32,580 nucleotides of DNA from the NCBI GenBank assembly GCA_031556255.1, contig JAVBTI010000007.1:1-32580 (forward strand). Direction: 5' to 3'. Shown one piece after another: positions 8,383-17,240 of this stretch; within the stretch, counting starts at the first letter, position 1, and every line of letters starts with the position of its first letter. The notes beneath the pieces were generated by a model, which saw only the letters and a list, made by a program, of their open reading frames with translations, ran no database searches and was not told the DNA's origin. The position numbers were made by a program, and so were the translations under genes. This DNA is from JAIRQX01 sp031556255 (GTDB lineage Bacteria > Chrysiogenota > Deferribacteres > Deferribacterales > JAISNW01).

Positions 8383-11322
8383 ATGAGAGAAAAAACTCAG
8401 CCTGAGCTCACGAGGCGCAGTTTTTTGAAATGGAGCACAGCGTCGGCATCTATGGCCGCGGGGCTCACAGCATGCAGCAAGGCGGAGGACGGCGGTTACT
8501 ATGTCGGTTCCGCGGCCATCCAGGACAGCCCCAATCCGGTTTTGGAAGGCGGGGAATGGGTAACGGCGGCATGTCCCACCTGTTCCGGTTTCAGATGCGT
8601 CAACAAAGTTTACATGAAAGACGGAATTCCCGTGCGTCAGAAAACGGACGATTCACCTTATCCGCATACCCTGGAGACTCCGCTGCACAGAGCCTGCGTT
8701 AAGGGGCGCGATATGCGTTTTCAGGTATTCAACCCCAACCGTATAAAATACCCAATGAAACGCAAAAACTGGAAACCCGGCGGTGCGGACCATCATCCTG
8801 AACTTCGGGGGAAAGACGAATGGGTGCGCATTTCGTGGGATGAAGCGCTGAAATATGTCCACGATGAAATTAAACGCATAGGTGATACCTATGGCAGCAA
8901 AGGCAGTTTCAGGAATGAACCCGGAAACGAAGCGCTGCAATTGCAGCATACACTGGAACCCGAATATGGCAAGAAATTGCCTATACTTAATCTGGGCACG
9001 TCCGATGAGCCGGTTTTCCTTAATGTGGCGGGCTATGGTTCCCTGCCCACCTGGGGTGAAAGCTCTCAGGGCGCGTTTCCTATTGTCAACCAGTTTATGG
9101 GAAGTATTCCCGGCGGAACCTTTGACCGTTTCACAACGCTTGAGAACGTTAAGCTTCTTATTCTTTGGGGGAATAACCCGGTATGGTCATCCTATGGCAA
9201 CCAGCATTACTTTTTCAACGCCATGAAGGAGAGAGGGGTCAAGATCATCGCGGTGGATCCGTGGTTTAACCCCGGCAACAACGCTTTTACGGACTATTGG
9301 GTACCCTGCCGCCCCGGAACGGACAGCGCGCTGATCCTTGGCATTGCGCATGAGCTTATAACGAATAACTGGGTTGATACGCAGTTTATCAGCAACAACA
9401 CGGCAGGCTATGATGAAGACAGCATGCCGCTTTATGATACAAGCGGAAACCCTCTTAAAGACGGAAAGGGCAACGATCTGACTGAAATGGTCGGTACTGA
9501 AAGAAAGCATAAGCACCGCAAGAACTGCTTTAAAAACTATGTTTTGGGCACCTCCGACTATGACAGTATCCCCAAAACCGCCAAATGGGCCTCCGCTATC
9601 TGCGGCGCTCCTGAAGAACTGATAAAGCAGTTTGCCAGAGATTTAGGCACGATAAAGCCATGTATGCTTACCAACGCCAACGCTCCGGCGCGTACCTATA
9701 CCGGCGGACTGTTCGCACAGGGCATCAATACCCTCAAGTGGATAACCGGCAGCCTGGGCAAAGCGGGCAACGGCAGCGTTTCCGCCGGCGGAAGCTACAC
9801 GGCCACCGTGGGGTATTCTCCTTATCTTAATTACGGTGTGAATTTCAGGGTGCCGTACACGGAGTCCGGCCAGAATCCCCGGGTTGAGGCAAAAATTACC
9901 GTTAACTTTATGACGGCCGTATCCTCCAGGCTAGCAAACCCAAAAGCCGCTTATCCGTATGGCGACAGAGGGCAATCATGGAATCTTGACCACGGCAGCT
10001 ATAAAAATTACATATATTACGGCGTGGCATACGCCGATGCCTGGAATGCGGTTATAGAGGGCAAACATAGAAATTTTACGGATAATATATACAGCGATAC
10101 CACGGATTCAAACGGAATGGGGTGGAAAAATCAGGAAATAAGGGCAATGGTGAAGCTGCACGGTTCCAACCCTCTCAATCAGTTTGTCAACGCCAGAAGG
10201 GGGATAGAGGCGTTCAGAAGCTCCAAGGTGGAGTTTATCTTCGTTCAGGATGTGACATTCGGCGCTTCCGCCCAATTCGCGGATATTGTCGTCCCATTCG
10301 TATCTCTTTGGGAACTTGACGGGCAGATAAGTTATCAAAACAGAGAAATGTTCATAGGAAACGCTGAAAGGGTCATCCCTCCCTTGTTTGAGGCCAAAAC
10401 CTCAAAATGGACGGACGGGATGCTTTGTCAAATGTTCGGCGGGACATATGCCGACGGCGATCCTATCTCCCAAAAACAGGCCAGTTTCAATTACCTGGCG
10501 AACACTGAGGTCATAAAGCCCGATAGATCCGGCTGGGAGCCGCTTATCAGTTTCACAAACGACGATATTGCCAAGCTCGGGGTAGATCTTAAGCTCAATC
10601 CCGGGACAGCGGATCTTTCACAGGGGCGCATAACTTTTAAGGAGTTCAAAAAACAGGGGTTCTACAAGATCAGTTTTAACGAAAGCATGCGCCAGAATTT
10701 CCCCGCGGTGTACCCTGCAACTATAGCTACTCAATCGGGAAAAGGGCAGATATACTCATACCAGTTGAAAGAGTATTATGATAAGTTCGGTTTTACCAAA
10801 ATAGAGCCGATATGCGTCTATCAGGAATCCGTGAGGGGCTACGAGGAAGCGGTCAGGGAGCCTGCATTCCCCTTGCAGATGATAAACGTCATCGCGCTGG
10901 CGCGGGTGCTCGGAAGGCCCGGCAGCCCGGGCCTGAAAGAGATATTCGGCGACGGCGTCTATATGAACCCGCTGGATGCGCAGAAATACGGCGGCCTTAA
11001 AAGCGGAGACACTGTTCTTGTCACGAGCAAAGGAGGCGGCAGGGCTTTACTCCACGCCATAGTCACACATACCGTCATGCCCGGGGTTATAATGAGCCCT
11101 TGCGGCATTGCGATTGACACAGTCACGGTGACGATAGACGGTAAGGAAGAAGAGATCGACAGGGCCGGAAACTCCAACTTCCTCTCCGAAGGGCTCCTGT
11201 GCGCAGGGGGTCACGAAGCCTTCAACACCTGCCTTGTCAAGGTCGAAAAATGGACCGGCGAACCTCTGCCGCCCGACTACAAGGTGAACAGCATGGCCGA
11301 CAAGCTTAATAAGGTATTCTAG
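8383..11322 (+). CDS. DmsA-like Tat-exported molybdopterin oxidoreductase catalytic subunit
   Basis: 979 residues from the chosen ATG at 8383, which has AGGAGG 6 nt upstream. The frame stays open 5' to 8215, but that stretch is AT-rich leader containing the direct repeats. The N-terminus has a twin-arginine signal (TRRSFLKW at residues 10-17). The Fe-S site is C64-x2-C67-x4-C72 with a fourth Cys at 105. Molybdopterin-binding segments follow (LLILWGNNPVWSS, IIAVDPWFNPG, CRPGTDSALILGIAHELI), and the C-terminal cofactor domain includes KSGDTVLVTSKGG. The family covers DMSO, TMAO and related S- or N-oxide reductases, so the true substrate is not certain. A LTAC stretch at residues 28-31 resembles a lipobox, but Tat processing at this point is only a possibility. 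dmsB follows after 11 bp. No DmsC anchor or TorD/DmsD chaperone is adjacent. Confidence 0.9.
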   Translation: MREKTQPELTRRSFLKWSTASASMAAGLTACSKAEDGGYYVGSAAIQDSPNPVLEGGEWVTAACPTCSGFRCVNKVYMKDGIPVRQKTDDSPYPHTLETPLHRACVKGRDMRFQVFNPNRIKYPMKRKNWKPGGADHHPELRGKDEWVRISWDEALKYVHDEIKRIGDTYGSKGSFRNEPGNEALQLQHTLEPEYGKKLPILNLGTSDEPVFLNVAGYGSLPTWGESSQGAFPIVNQFMGSIPGGTFDRFTTLENVKLLILWGNNPVWSSYGNQHYFFNAMKERGVKIIAVDPWFNPGNNAFTDYWVPCRPGTDSALILGIAHELITNNWVDTQFISNNTAGYDEDSMPLYDTSGNPLKDGKGNDLTEMVGTERKHKHRKNCFKNYVLGTSDYDSIPKTAKWASAICGAPEELIKQFARDLGTIKPCMLTNANAPARTYTGGLFAQGINTLKWITGSLGKAGNGSVSAGGSYTATVGYSPYLNYGVNFRVPYTESGQNPRVEAKITVNFMTAVSSRLANPKAAYPYGDRGQSWNLDHGSYKNYIYYGVAYADAWNAVIEGKHRNFTDNIYSDTTDSNGMGWKNQEIRAMVKLHGSNPLNQFVNARRGIEAFRSSKVEFIFVQDVTFGASAQFADIVVPFVSLWELDGQISYQNREMFIGNAERVIPPLFEAKTSKWTDGMLCQMFGGTYADGDPISQKQASFNYLANTEVIKPDRSGWEPLISFTNDDIAKLGVDLKLNPGTADLSQGRITFKEFKKQGFYKISFNESMRQNFPAVYPATIATQSGKGQIYSYQLKEYYDKFGFTKIEPICVYQESVRGYEEAVREPAFPLQMINVIALARVLGRPGSPGLKEIFGDGVYMNPLDAQKYGGLKSGDTVLVTSKGGGRALLHAIVTHTVMPGVIMSPCGIAIDTVTVTIDGKEEEIDRAGNSNFLSEGLLCAGGHEAFNTCLVKVEKWTGEPLPPDYKVNSMADKLNKVF

Positions 11323-11333
11323 GAGGGAGAGTT

Positions 11334-11981
11334 ATGAGTCAATACGGTTTTTTAACCAACACGGATAAATGTATCAGCTGCAGATCCTGCATTATGGCGT
11401 GCAAGGACAAAAACGACCTCAAGCCGGGGCGTAAATTCCGGAGGCTGTACGCATGCAGCGCCGGTAACTGGGATACCGTCTCTATGGGGAATAACTTCAA
11501 TGCATACAAACCCAACAATGTGTTTTCCTATTCGCTGTCCGTGAGCTGCAATCATTGCGCGGACCCTGCATGCATGAGAGTATGCCCCGCCGGCGCCATA
11601 GGCAAGCGTAAGGACGGCATAGTCTTCATAGACAGGGAACGCTGTATAGGCTGCGAGAACTGCGCATCTAGCTGCCCGTACAATGCGCCGTCGCTGGATA
11701 AAAGTGCAAAAAAAATGGAAAAGTGTGATTTCTGCCGCGAACTTCTTGCCGTCGGCGAAAAGCCGGCCTGTGTGGCGGCATGCAGCATGAACGCCATAGA
11801 ATACGGTGCACTGGAAATCCTTAAACTGAAATATCCCGGCGCCGTACAGCAGGCGGCTCCCCTCGGAGGGCCGGAAAAAACCAACCCGTCGTTGCTTATC
11901 GTTCCGCACAGAAAGTACACAAGCGGCATGGAGGTCTTACAAACCAACCTGCCCGAAGAGGTGCAGCCCTACGAACGGTAA
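11334..11981 (+). CDS. DmsB-like four-cluster Fe-S electron-transfer subunit
   Basis: 215 residues. Cysteine groups CISCRSCIMAC (residues ~14-24), CNHCADPACMRVC (~65), CIGCENCASSC (~100) and CDFC...CVAAC (~130-145) match the DmsB/PsrB pattern for four [4Fe-4S] clusters. It should pass electrons to the DmsA-like subunit encoded just upstream. It starts 11 bp after dmsA behind a strong GGAGGGAG ribosome-binding site, so the genes are co-translated. A strong terminator follows, so no membrane subunit belongs to this operon. Electrons must come from a distant anchor or another donor, such as the orphan ferredoxin-type protein at 5034 or a cytochrome. Confidence 0.9.
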   Translation: MSQYGFLTNTDKCISCRSCIMACKDKNDLKPGRKFRRLYACSAGNWDTVSMGNNFNAYKPNNVFSYSLSVSCNHCADPACMRVCPAGAIGKRKDGIVFIDRERCIGCENCASSCPYNAPSLDKSAKKMEKCDFCRELLAVGEKPACVAACSMNAIEYGALEILKLKYPGAVQQAAPLGGPEKTNPSLLIVPHRKYTSGMEVLQTNLPEEVQPYER

Positions 11982-12020
11982 CGGAGAGTAAGTATTATTG
12001 GCTTTCTTCCTCTTTAATAA

Positions 12021-12050
12021 AAAGGAGGCCTTCGGGCCTCCTTTATTCGG
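12021..12050 (+). terminator. Strong intrinsic terminator of the mocR-dmsAB region
   Basis: AAAGGAGGCC-TTCG-GGCCTCCTTT is a perfect 10-bp stem with a UUCG tetraloop, ending in a short T run. It lies 40 bp after the dmsB-like stop. Confidence 0.85.
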
Positions 12051-12318
12051 CTGTCATGACCTTAAGACAACGAAGTACGACCTGTCCGGCTGCGGCAGTC
12101 TCTGTCGCCATAGGGTAATCCGACCCTTTCCAAACCTCAGAGATCGGCCGTCATACGTATCGTATTACAGTGCTGTTATTGAGCTGAGGTGATTTACTAA
12201 TTTTATTGCAGATAAGTTCCGGCAGCAGGCCGGAAGAGTGTGCTCCCGCCATGTCCATGACGCCTGAAAAGTTTTGGAGGAAGCGGGCGGGGTTTACTCA
12301 AAATAATCAGGAGTTATT
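12051..12318. other. Intergenic region before the rtcB remnant
   Basis: I find no convincing gene here. It holds a hairpin TTCCGG/CCGGAA (12217-12235) without a T run. The last 20 bp carry an AGGAG ribosome-binding site for the frame at 12319. I considered a structured leader RNA but recognised no known riboswitch. Confidence 0.4.
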
Positions 12319-12769
12319 ATGTTTACTATAAAAGGCGGTCATTGGGATTATTTCAAAGTGAACAAAGGAAAGCTGGATTTTATTGAAAGTGTTCACAACT
12401 ATATTGACTTTGAAAACGGTATAATACGCAAGGGGGCGGTGTCCGCCGGGGCGGGTGAGCCGGTTGTGATACCTTTTTCCATGCCGGATGGCGCTGTAAT
12501 AGGCACCGGCAAAGGGAACGCGGAGTGGAACTGTTCCGCCCCCCACGGCAGCGGACGTAAAATGTTCGTTCCGTGGTAAGGCCAAAGATTTGAGTCTCGA
12601 CGAATACCGCCTCAGGATGAAACACGTCTGGTCAAGCTGTATCGGTAAATCCACTCTGGACGAAAGCCTCATGGCCTATAAACGTATGTCTGGCGTGCTG
12701 AATTTCATTGGGGAACCCGTGGAGATCGAAAAGAAGCTGACGCCGGCGTATAATTTCAAATCGGTATAA
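12319..12769 (+). pseudogene. Truncated, frameshifted RtcB-family RNA ligase remnant
   Basis: The first frame (12319-12579) carries the C-terminal part of an RtcB-type ligase: SVHNYIDFENGIIRKGAVSA, then GTGKGNAEWNCSAPHGSGRK. The HG-x-GR motif normally holds the guanylylated His. The frame breaks near 12570. The +1 frame continues from 12578 with AKDLSLDEYRLRMKHVWSSC and ends ...KLTPAYNFKSV at 12767-12769, the expected RtcB C-terminus. The family is about 380-480 residues; only ~150 remain. The first residues (MFTIKG) resemble an RtcB N-terminus, so a large internal deletion may have joined the two ends. A good AGGAG ribosome-binding site is still present. The metal-binding Cys/His core is missing, so it cannot be an active ligase. 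Confidence 0.75.
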
Positions 12770-12787
12770 TTTGGAAAAATTTTGATG

Positions 12788-12841
12788 AGATCTGGCGCTG
12801 CTGCCCATTTTGGGGGGCTGTCAGATCTTATCTTAATTTTT
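12788..12841. terminator. Convergent terminator hairpin
   Basis: AGATCTG (12788-12794) and CAGATCT (12822-12828) bracket a partly paired GC-rich interior. The T-rich tail is on the + side. It lies between the rtcB remnant and the convergent AlkZ-like gene. Confidence 0.55.
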
Positions 12842-13897
12842 ACACCTATAAAAGTCTGAAAATTCTTTTACCGGTTTCATGAAAAGTTTCTCTGTCTTTT
12901 TGGCCGGTTTCTGGAAAAAGGAAAGTGCTGCGCCAACTTTCCCTTTGGCGGATACTTTTTTCCATGAACCGATAATTTTGCCGCCCAGCATAACTGTAGG
13001 GCTGAACAGCCCGTTTTTTGTCATCACTTTGCTGTAATGGTGTTCTTCAATGATTTCCGAGCGGTCTTTGTAGCTGACAACAAACTCGTCAAAAGGCGGA
13101 AGCAACAGCGCGGAATCCGCAGTATCCGCCGGTATCTCTATATCGTTTTTCATCCAGAAAGTCCGCCCGTTTATATTTTCGCTGATAAAATCATGCTTTA
13201 TCTGCGCCAAGGCCTTTTTGGTATCCGTGAGCGTCATGCCCGACCACCAGTAAAAATCCTGCAATGTAGCTGGCCCGTGACTTGTAAAAAATCTGCGTGC
13301 AAGCCGTTCCAGGGCTTCCTCTCTGCACAGGCTTTCTTTTTTGGGAACCCGTTCGCGCATCAGCGCATAGGTCTGTTTGTTCCTTTTAAGCCTTCCGCTG
13401 CAGACAATACCTTCAATCTCCGCCCGTCCCATAATATGATGGGCAGCTTCTTGGTCTGTGAAAACTCCTTCGGCAATTAAGGCGGTGCCGATCTCCTGCC
13501 GCGTCAAATGGTTGCCGTTTTCCAGCAATTTCTCCACTATGCGGACGGCCGGAACAAATAATTCTTCGCCGACACCCCGCATTTTCCAGTATCCCATAAT
13601 TATCGGCATTATCCGCGGCGCGGAAAGTTCAAACATCCAATGGATATCCTCTGCTGACACAAAATGCCAGGTTGGACGAAGGATATGCGTGCGGATAATC
13701 TTTCCCGCATTAACGGCATCCTCCACCTCTTTGTTTGTTGTTCCTTTCAGTCGCGCGCCGATGCCCCATTTAGCCATTTCAAAAGCCTGCGACTGCATGG
13801 CTCCCATATAAGAAACGATTTCGTGCGGCTCCTGCAAAGCGGTGCCGGACAATAACTGGTTGTGCAGGCGTATTTTAAGAATGTCCAGTGTATTCAT
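12833..13897 (-). CDS. AlkZ-like winged-helix DNA glycosylase family protein (HTH_42)
   Basis: 354 residues of the HTH_42 / AlkZ superfamily (tandem winged helices). The diagnostic QxQ motif is present as MQSQAFEMAKWGIGARL near residue 34, followed by RTHILRPTWHFVSAEDIHWM. The known members Streptomyces AlkZ (QxQ) and E. coli YcaQ/AlkX (QxD) unhook interstrand crosslinks or excise bulky alkylated purines. A similar repair role is likely here, but the lesion is not known. The gene stands alone between a terminator and a promoter. Its start ATG at 13897 has no Shine-Dalgarno, and a -10 box ends only 8 nt before it, suggesting a leaderless transcript. Confidence 0.8.
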   Translation of the reverse strand: MNTLDILKIRLHNQLLSGTALQEPHEIVSYMGAMQSQAFEMAKWGIGARLKGTTNKEVEDAVNAGKIIRTHILRPTWHFVSAEDIHWMFELSAPRIMPIIMGYWKMRGVGEELFVPAVRIVEKLLENGNHLTRQEIGTALIAEGVFTDQEAAHHIMGRAEIEGIVCSGRLKRNKQTYALMRERVPKKESLCREEALERLARRFFTSHGPATLQDFYWWSGMTLTDTKKALAQIKHDFISENINGRTFWMKNDIEIPADTADSALLLPPFDEFVVSYKDRSEIIEEHHYSKVMTKNGLFSPTVMLGGKIIGSWKKVSAKGKVGAALSFFQKPAKKTEKLFMKPVKEFSDFYRCKN

Positions 13898-13905
13898 AGG
13901 GAATG

Positions 13906-13933
13906 TATATACCGCAAATCTGTATTTTGTCTA
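13906..13933 (-). promoter_or_regulatory. Promoter of the AlkZ-like gene, probably leaderless
   Basis: On the minus strand, TAGACA (13928-13933), a 16-bp spacer and TATATA (13906-13911) are followed by 8 nt and then the ATG. Transcription would begin at or next to the start codon, which explains the absence of a ribosome-binding site. Confidence 0.5.
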
Positions 13934-14034
13934 CTTTATTCAGGAAAATATTTGTTTTGACCCGGCGTGTTCTCTTTGAAAAGCATCCAATTCAGGATGT
14001 TCTATCCGAGAGCACGATGGAGATACATCTTTTT

Positions 14035-14313
14035 TCAGTACATCTTCAGCCGGGTTTTCAGCATCATTTTGGACTTGTCTCTGCGTGCTTTCGCAGATAG
14101 GTTTTGAAGAAATGCGGGTGCGCCCCCCTCGTATCCCCGCTGTATCCTTACAAATTCGCTGAATTTTTCAACTGCTGAAAAAGAAGGGTTTTCCATGATG
14201 GTTTTCCCCAGAGCGTCAAGGCCGTCGTAGTGCCGGGCGCAATTTTTGGGAAGAGGCCAGAATAAGAAGCAGCAGCCTGACGGATGAGGATCTGGCCACC
14301 CTGAATGCGAAGA
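14035..14313 (-). pseudogene. C-terminal fragment of an unrecognised gene
   Basis: An open stretch on the minus strand reads SGCCFLFWPLPKNCARHYDG, then LDALGKTIMENPSFSAVEKF and a basic tail ending MMLKTRLKMY before a TGA at 14035-14037. It has no start codon and is cut off at an upstream in-frame TAA near 14314. The composition (Trp/Pro/Cys/Arg balanced, regular helical pattern) looks like a real protein end, but I do not recognise the family. Confidence 0.35.
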
Positions 14314-14613
14314 TCGGCTTTAAACTGTCAAAGCTTTATAAAACACATATGAAAATGCAGAACGGCGGCAAGCCCTGGTATGAAAGCTATCTGGATGAAA
14401 ACGGCGGAATTCATCCTGTTTTTATAAACAGCGCCCGCCGGGAGCGGATTTATGTGCAAAAACACCTGCCTGTCACGAGGATATGGACTGGCTGTCGGAG
14501 AACGGCCTTGCGCCGGAGCTTGTGATTTTCGACACGGAAACGAGGCTGGAGAAGGACGGAAGCGGGCCATATTTCAATACAACAAGGTGTTTTTCACATA
14601 AAAAGCGGTGGGA
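14267..14613 (+). pseudogene. Frameshifted fragment of an unrecognised gene
   Basis: The plus strand reads SLTDEDLATLNAKIGFKLSK, then a segment ending in GKPWYESYLDENGGIHPVF and ARRERIYVQKHLP. Around 14465 the frame breaks. From 14474 another frame continues with HEDMDWLSENGLAPELVIFD and TETRLEKDGSGPYFNT. It has no proper start and runs into the tRNA terminator. It partly overlaps the minus-strand fragment, so one of the two may be spurious near 14267-14313. Family not recognised. Confidence 0.35.
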
Positions 14614-14632
14614 TGCAGAGAAGGTAATAACG

Positions 14633-14657
14633 AAAAAAACCCCGCAAACGCGGGGTT
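14633..14657 (-). terminator. Terminator of the tRNA operon
   Basis: On the minus strand ACCCCGC-GTTT-GCGGGGT is followed by a run of seven T. It lies 10 bp after the tRNA-Phe 3' end. Confidence 0.85.
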
Positions 14658-14666
14658 ACTTTGGAG

Positions 14667-14739
14667 TGCCCAGGGACGGAATCGAACCATCGACACAGGG
14701 ATTTTCAGTCCCTTGCTCTACCGACTGAGCTACCTGGGC
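14667..14739 (-). tRNA. tRNA-Phe (GAA)
   Basis: 73 nt without encoded CCA. The acceptor stem is GCCCAGG/CCTGGGC with discriminator A. The D arm (AGCTCAGTCGGTAGAGC), an anticodon loop with GAA and the T arm (GGTTCGATTCC) are intact. It is the last gene of the Gly-Cys-Phe tRNA operon. Confidence 0.95.
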
Positions 14740-14763
14740 GTTAAAACTGACTTTTCTGACTTA

Positions 14764-14834
14764 AGGCGACGCCCGGACTTGAACCGGGGTACACGGCTTT
14801 GCAGGCCGCTGCCTAACCCCTCGGCCACGTCGCC
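14764..14834 (-). tRNA. tRNA-Cys (GCA)
   Basis: 71 nt without encoded CCA. The acceptor is GGCGACG/CGTCGCC with U73, the discriminator typical of tRNA-Cys. The anticodon loop reads CTGCAAA, and the T arm (GGTTCAAGTCC) is intact. It is the middle gene of the operon. Confidence 0.95.
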
Positions 14835-14903
14835 ATACCAGCTTCCCCGCGTATATCCGTTTGACGGCCTGCCGGGGAATATATGCCATCTTCATTATCA
14901 AAA

Positions 14904-14976
14904 AGCGGGTGACGGGGTTCGAACCCGCTACCTCAACCTTGGCAAGGTCACGCTCTACCAACTGAGCTACACCCGC
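14904..14976 (-). tRNA. tRNA-Gly (GCC)
   Basis: 73 nt without encoded CCA. The acceptor is GCGGGTG/CACCCGC with U73, the anticodon loop TTGCCAA, and the T loop GGTTCGAACC. It is the first gene of the operon, 14 nt after a near-consensus promoter. Confidence 0.95.
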
Positions 14977-14989
14977 AATTGGGAAATGT

Positions 14990-15018
14990 CTTATAACTAA
15001 GAATGGGGATAAAGTCAA
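14990..15018 (-). promoter_or_regulatory. Promoter of the tRNA operon
   Basis: On the minus strand TTGACT (15013-15018), a 17-bp spacer and TATAAG (14990-14995) lie just upstream of tRNA-Gly. Confidence 0.75.
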
Positions 15019-15516
15019 TCATATTTTTTTAATACGCTGATATTGGCTTTTTTCGTTCATATATCGCGTTTTGGCAGGCTGTTCGACACGGTTCCGCAGA
15101 TATTTGTCAAAACTCTGAAAGTGCAGACCTCATTTAGTGGATATCAATCAAATGCTAATTATTTTATTAATATTAGACTTCGTTATTTTGTAATAATAAA
15201 ATATTTTACAACTTTATTTGATTACTAAAATGCGTTTTGTGTTGTTGTCAGGTCAGTTTTATATATTCAAAAATTAGTTGTAAACAATACGGAATATGTG
15301 ATAGTGTTTCAGTAAATAACAAGAACAACATGATGCCATGTTATTTATAACATAATTCATTATGGAACGGACGATGAACACATCGTCGGTTCTGATGCGC
15401 GGAGATGATAAGTACAAAGAAAGCGCGGGTTTTGTGTCAGGGAAAATGTGACATATATATAGGTGGTACTTATAATTATTTGGCGGAATTTTTTTTTCGA
15501 TACCTAATTTACTGCA
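15019..15516. other. AT-rich intergenic region before the porin gene
   Basis: No convincing gene is seen in roughly 500 bp. It contains a perfect hairpin GACGATG-AACA-CATCGTC (around 15370-15390) without a T run and several AT-rich palindromes, such as AACATG/CATGTT near 15330. This long leader region may hold regulatory sites for the porin-cytochrome operon, but I recognise no specific operator. Confidence 0.4.
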
Positions 15517-15545
15517 TTGACATTACCTTTTATTAGTGTTAATAC
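15517..15545 (+). promoter_or_regulatory. Sigma-70 promoter of the porin-cytochrome operon
   Basis: TTGACA (15517-15522), exactly 17 bp, and TAATAC (15540-15545). It predicts a leader of about 155 nt before the ATG at 15708. Confidence 0.75.
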
Positions 15546-15707
15546 AGTCAAGCGCATACGGCACGGCGTACCTGTGCGTGAAACAGCTTGGATTTATTGA
15601 GTTGGCTGTGTTCGTTCTGTTCGCCGGGGGTTTTTTAAGAGTGAGAGAGGAAGGTGTTTTTAAAATAAATAACTAAAGTTTTAACTGCTTTAGTAAGGAG
15701 AAGGGGT

Positions 15708-17228
15708 ATGAAATTTGCCAAGCAGTCTATCGTTGCGCTACTGATCTGCGTGTCACTTGTTTTCGCCTCATCTGCGTTCGCGCAGACAGGCGACGACTAT
15801 AACACGCCTGACAGTTGGAGCAAGCACCAAACGGTTAGCGGCACAAAGTTTACCATGGACGGTATGAGTGTCGGCACTGGTACACTTAAGCTGGGTCTTA
15901 CTTCCCGCTACACCGGAAGATTTTCCGATTTCAGCGACCAAATGTTCTATCAGTATCTGAGGGGTTATCTCTCTGATTTCGAACTCGGCAATGGCACGAT
16001 GCGTGTTGCGTTGAACCTGCGCGCCGCAAAAGACCTTGACGGCGTCGTTACCGAAGAGGAGTGGAAGTACCATTTTGCTCCAACAGTAATGGATTCTCAG
16101 GCTGATTACGATTCCAATTACTGGGATTTTCGTCTTTATGACGCAAACGTTGTCCTGGATAACGTTATCAACTACACCAAATTTACTGCAGGCCGTTTCC
16201 GCATAGACTATCTGACTGAAAGCAAGATAGACGGCGCCGAAGTATTTTTCGGCAATGAAAACTACAGCGGTTACATATATTACGGTCTGCCTGTCAGCTA
16301 CTACGAGCATCTTAACAGTCAGGTTGTGGGCGGTGGCGCTAACGCTCATCTGTTCAATGATCTGATAATCATCCGCGGCGAAGTGGCTCAATATATGGGC
16401 GGCGATGACAACGATTCATGGCCCACGGGCGTTGACACTCTGGTGTGGAAACTCCGTGCCGATGCTAACCTTGCGTTCGACAACATAGCTGTTCTTAACC
16501 CTTATGGTGAAATAGGCATGGTTCAGGATGCAGTACTTCTGGAAGCAGGGATGTTCGGAAACATCGTACCGACCGGTACCAGTTTCAACATCTGGGTAGG
16601 CGGCCAGGTTGACAACAACACCGACCCTGTTAACCCCGTTGTTTCCGACTATGTTTATCTGAAGGATACCGATACGGAATATACACAGTTCGGCCTGAAC
16701 CTCTATCAGGGCCTTGCACAGTACTTTGTTGTCGGCGCCGGTTTTGAAACCCGCGTAAACACCAAAGAATCATATGCCAACAGGGACTATATAAGAATTA
16801 TGGGTAATATCGACTTTTTCGGCATGATCCCCAATAACTACATATCCCTGACAGTTGACTACTATGATGTTCAAAGCTACAAAGCACAGGATGCTGAGCA
16901 GAAACTGTTCTTCGGCGGACGCGTAACTCAGAACGTCACTCCCGCCATCGCAGCATGGCTGGGCGCAAACATGATGAGCCTGAAGTACAATGCCCATCCG
17001 ATCAACCTGCACTACCTCGGTAGCGCCACCACACAGCCTGCAGGCTTTGTTGATGAAAAAGAAGATAATAACGTCTATACAGTCTACGTCGGCGGCCAGT
17101 GGCAGATCAACGACATGTTCTCCATTCTGGGTGACTACACCTATGAGATGTCAGACGTGATCGGCGCTGTGGATAGCGACAATGAAAACATCCACTATGC
17201 CGAGCTGTGGCTCAACGTGGCGTTTTAA
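15708..17228 (+). CDS. Outer-membrane porin-like beta-barrel, paired with a cytochrome
   Basis: 506 residues. A Sec signal peptide (ends ...ASSAFAQ, about residue 26) precedes a long region of alternating aromatic beta-strands with acidic loops. The protein ends in Phe (ELWLNVAF), the usual outer-membrane assembly signal. It looks like a 16-22 strand barrel without a known substrate. It is preceded by AGGAG and followed 12 bp later by a pentaheme cytochrome gene. Porins paired with multiheme cytochromes (as in Geobacter porin-cytochrome conduits or MtrAB) move electrons across the outer membrane, so that role is plausible, though the barrel could also be a general porin. Expression should come from the promoter at 15517. 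Confidence 0.8.
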   Translation: MKFAKQSIVALLICVSLVFASSAFAQTGDDYNTPDSWSKHQTVSGTKFTMDGMSVGTGTLKLGLTSRYTGRFSDFSDQMFYQYLRGYLSDFELGNGTMRVALNLRAAKDLDGVVTEEEWKYHFAPTVMDSQADYDSNYWDFRLYDANVVLDNVINYTKFTAGRFRIDYLTESKIDGAEVFFGNENYSGYIYYGLPVSYYEHLNSQVVGGGANAHLFNDLIIIRGEVAQYMGGDDNDSWPTGVDTLVWKLRADANLAFDNIAVLNPYGEIGMVQDAVLLEAGMFGNIVPTGTSFNIWVGGQVDNNTDPVNPVVSDYVYLKDTDTEYTQFGLNLYQGLAQYFVVGAGFETRVNTKESYANRDYIRIMGNIDFFGMIPNNYISLTVDYYDVQSYKAQDAEQKLFFGGRVTQNVTPAIAAWLGANMMSLKYNAHPINLHYLGSATTQPAGFVDEKEDNNVYTVYVGGQWQINDMFSILGDYTYEMSDVIGAVDSDNENIHYAELWLNVAF

Positions 17229-17240
17229 TAGGAGTTAAGC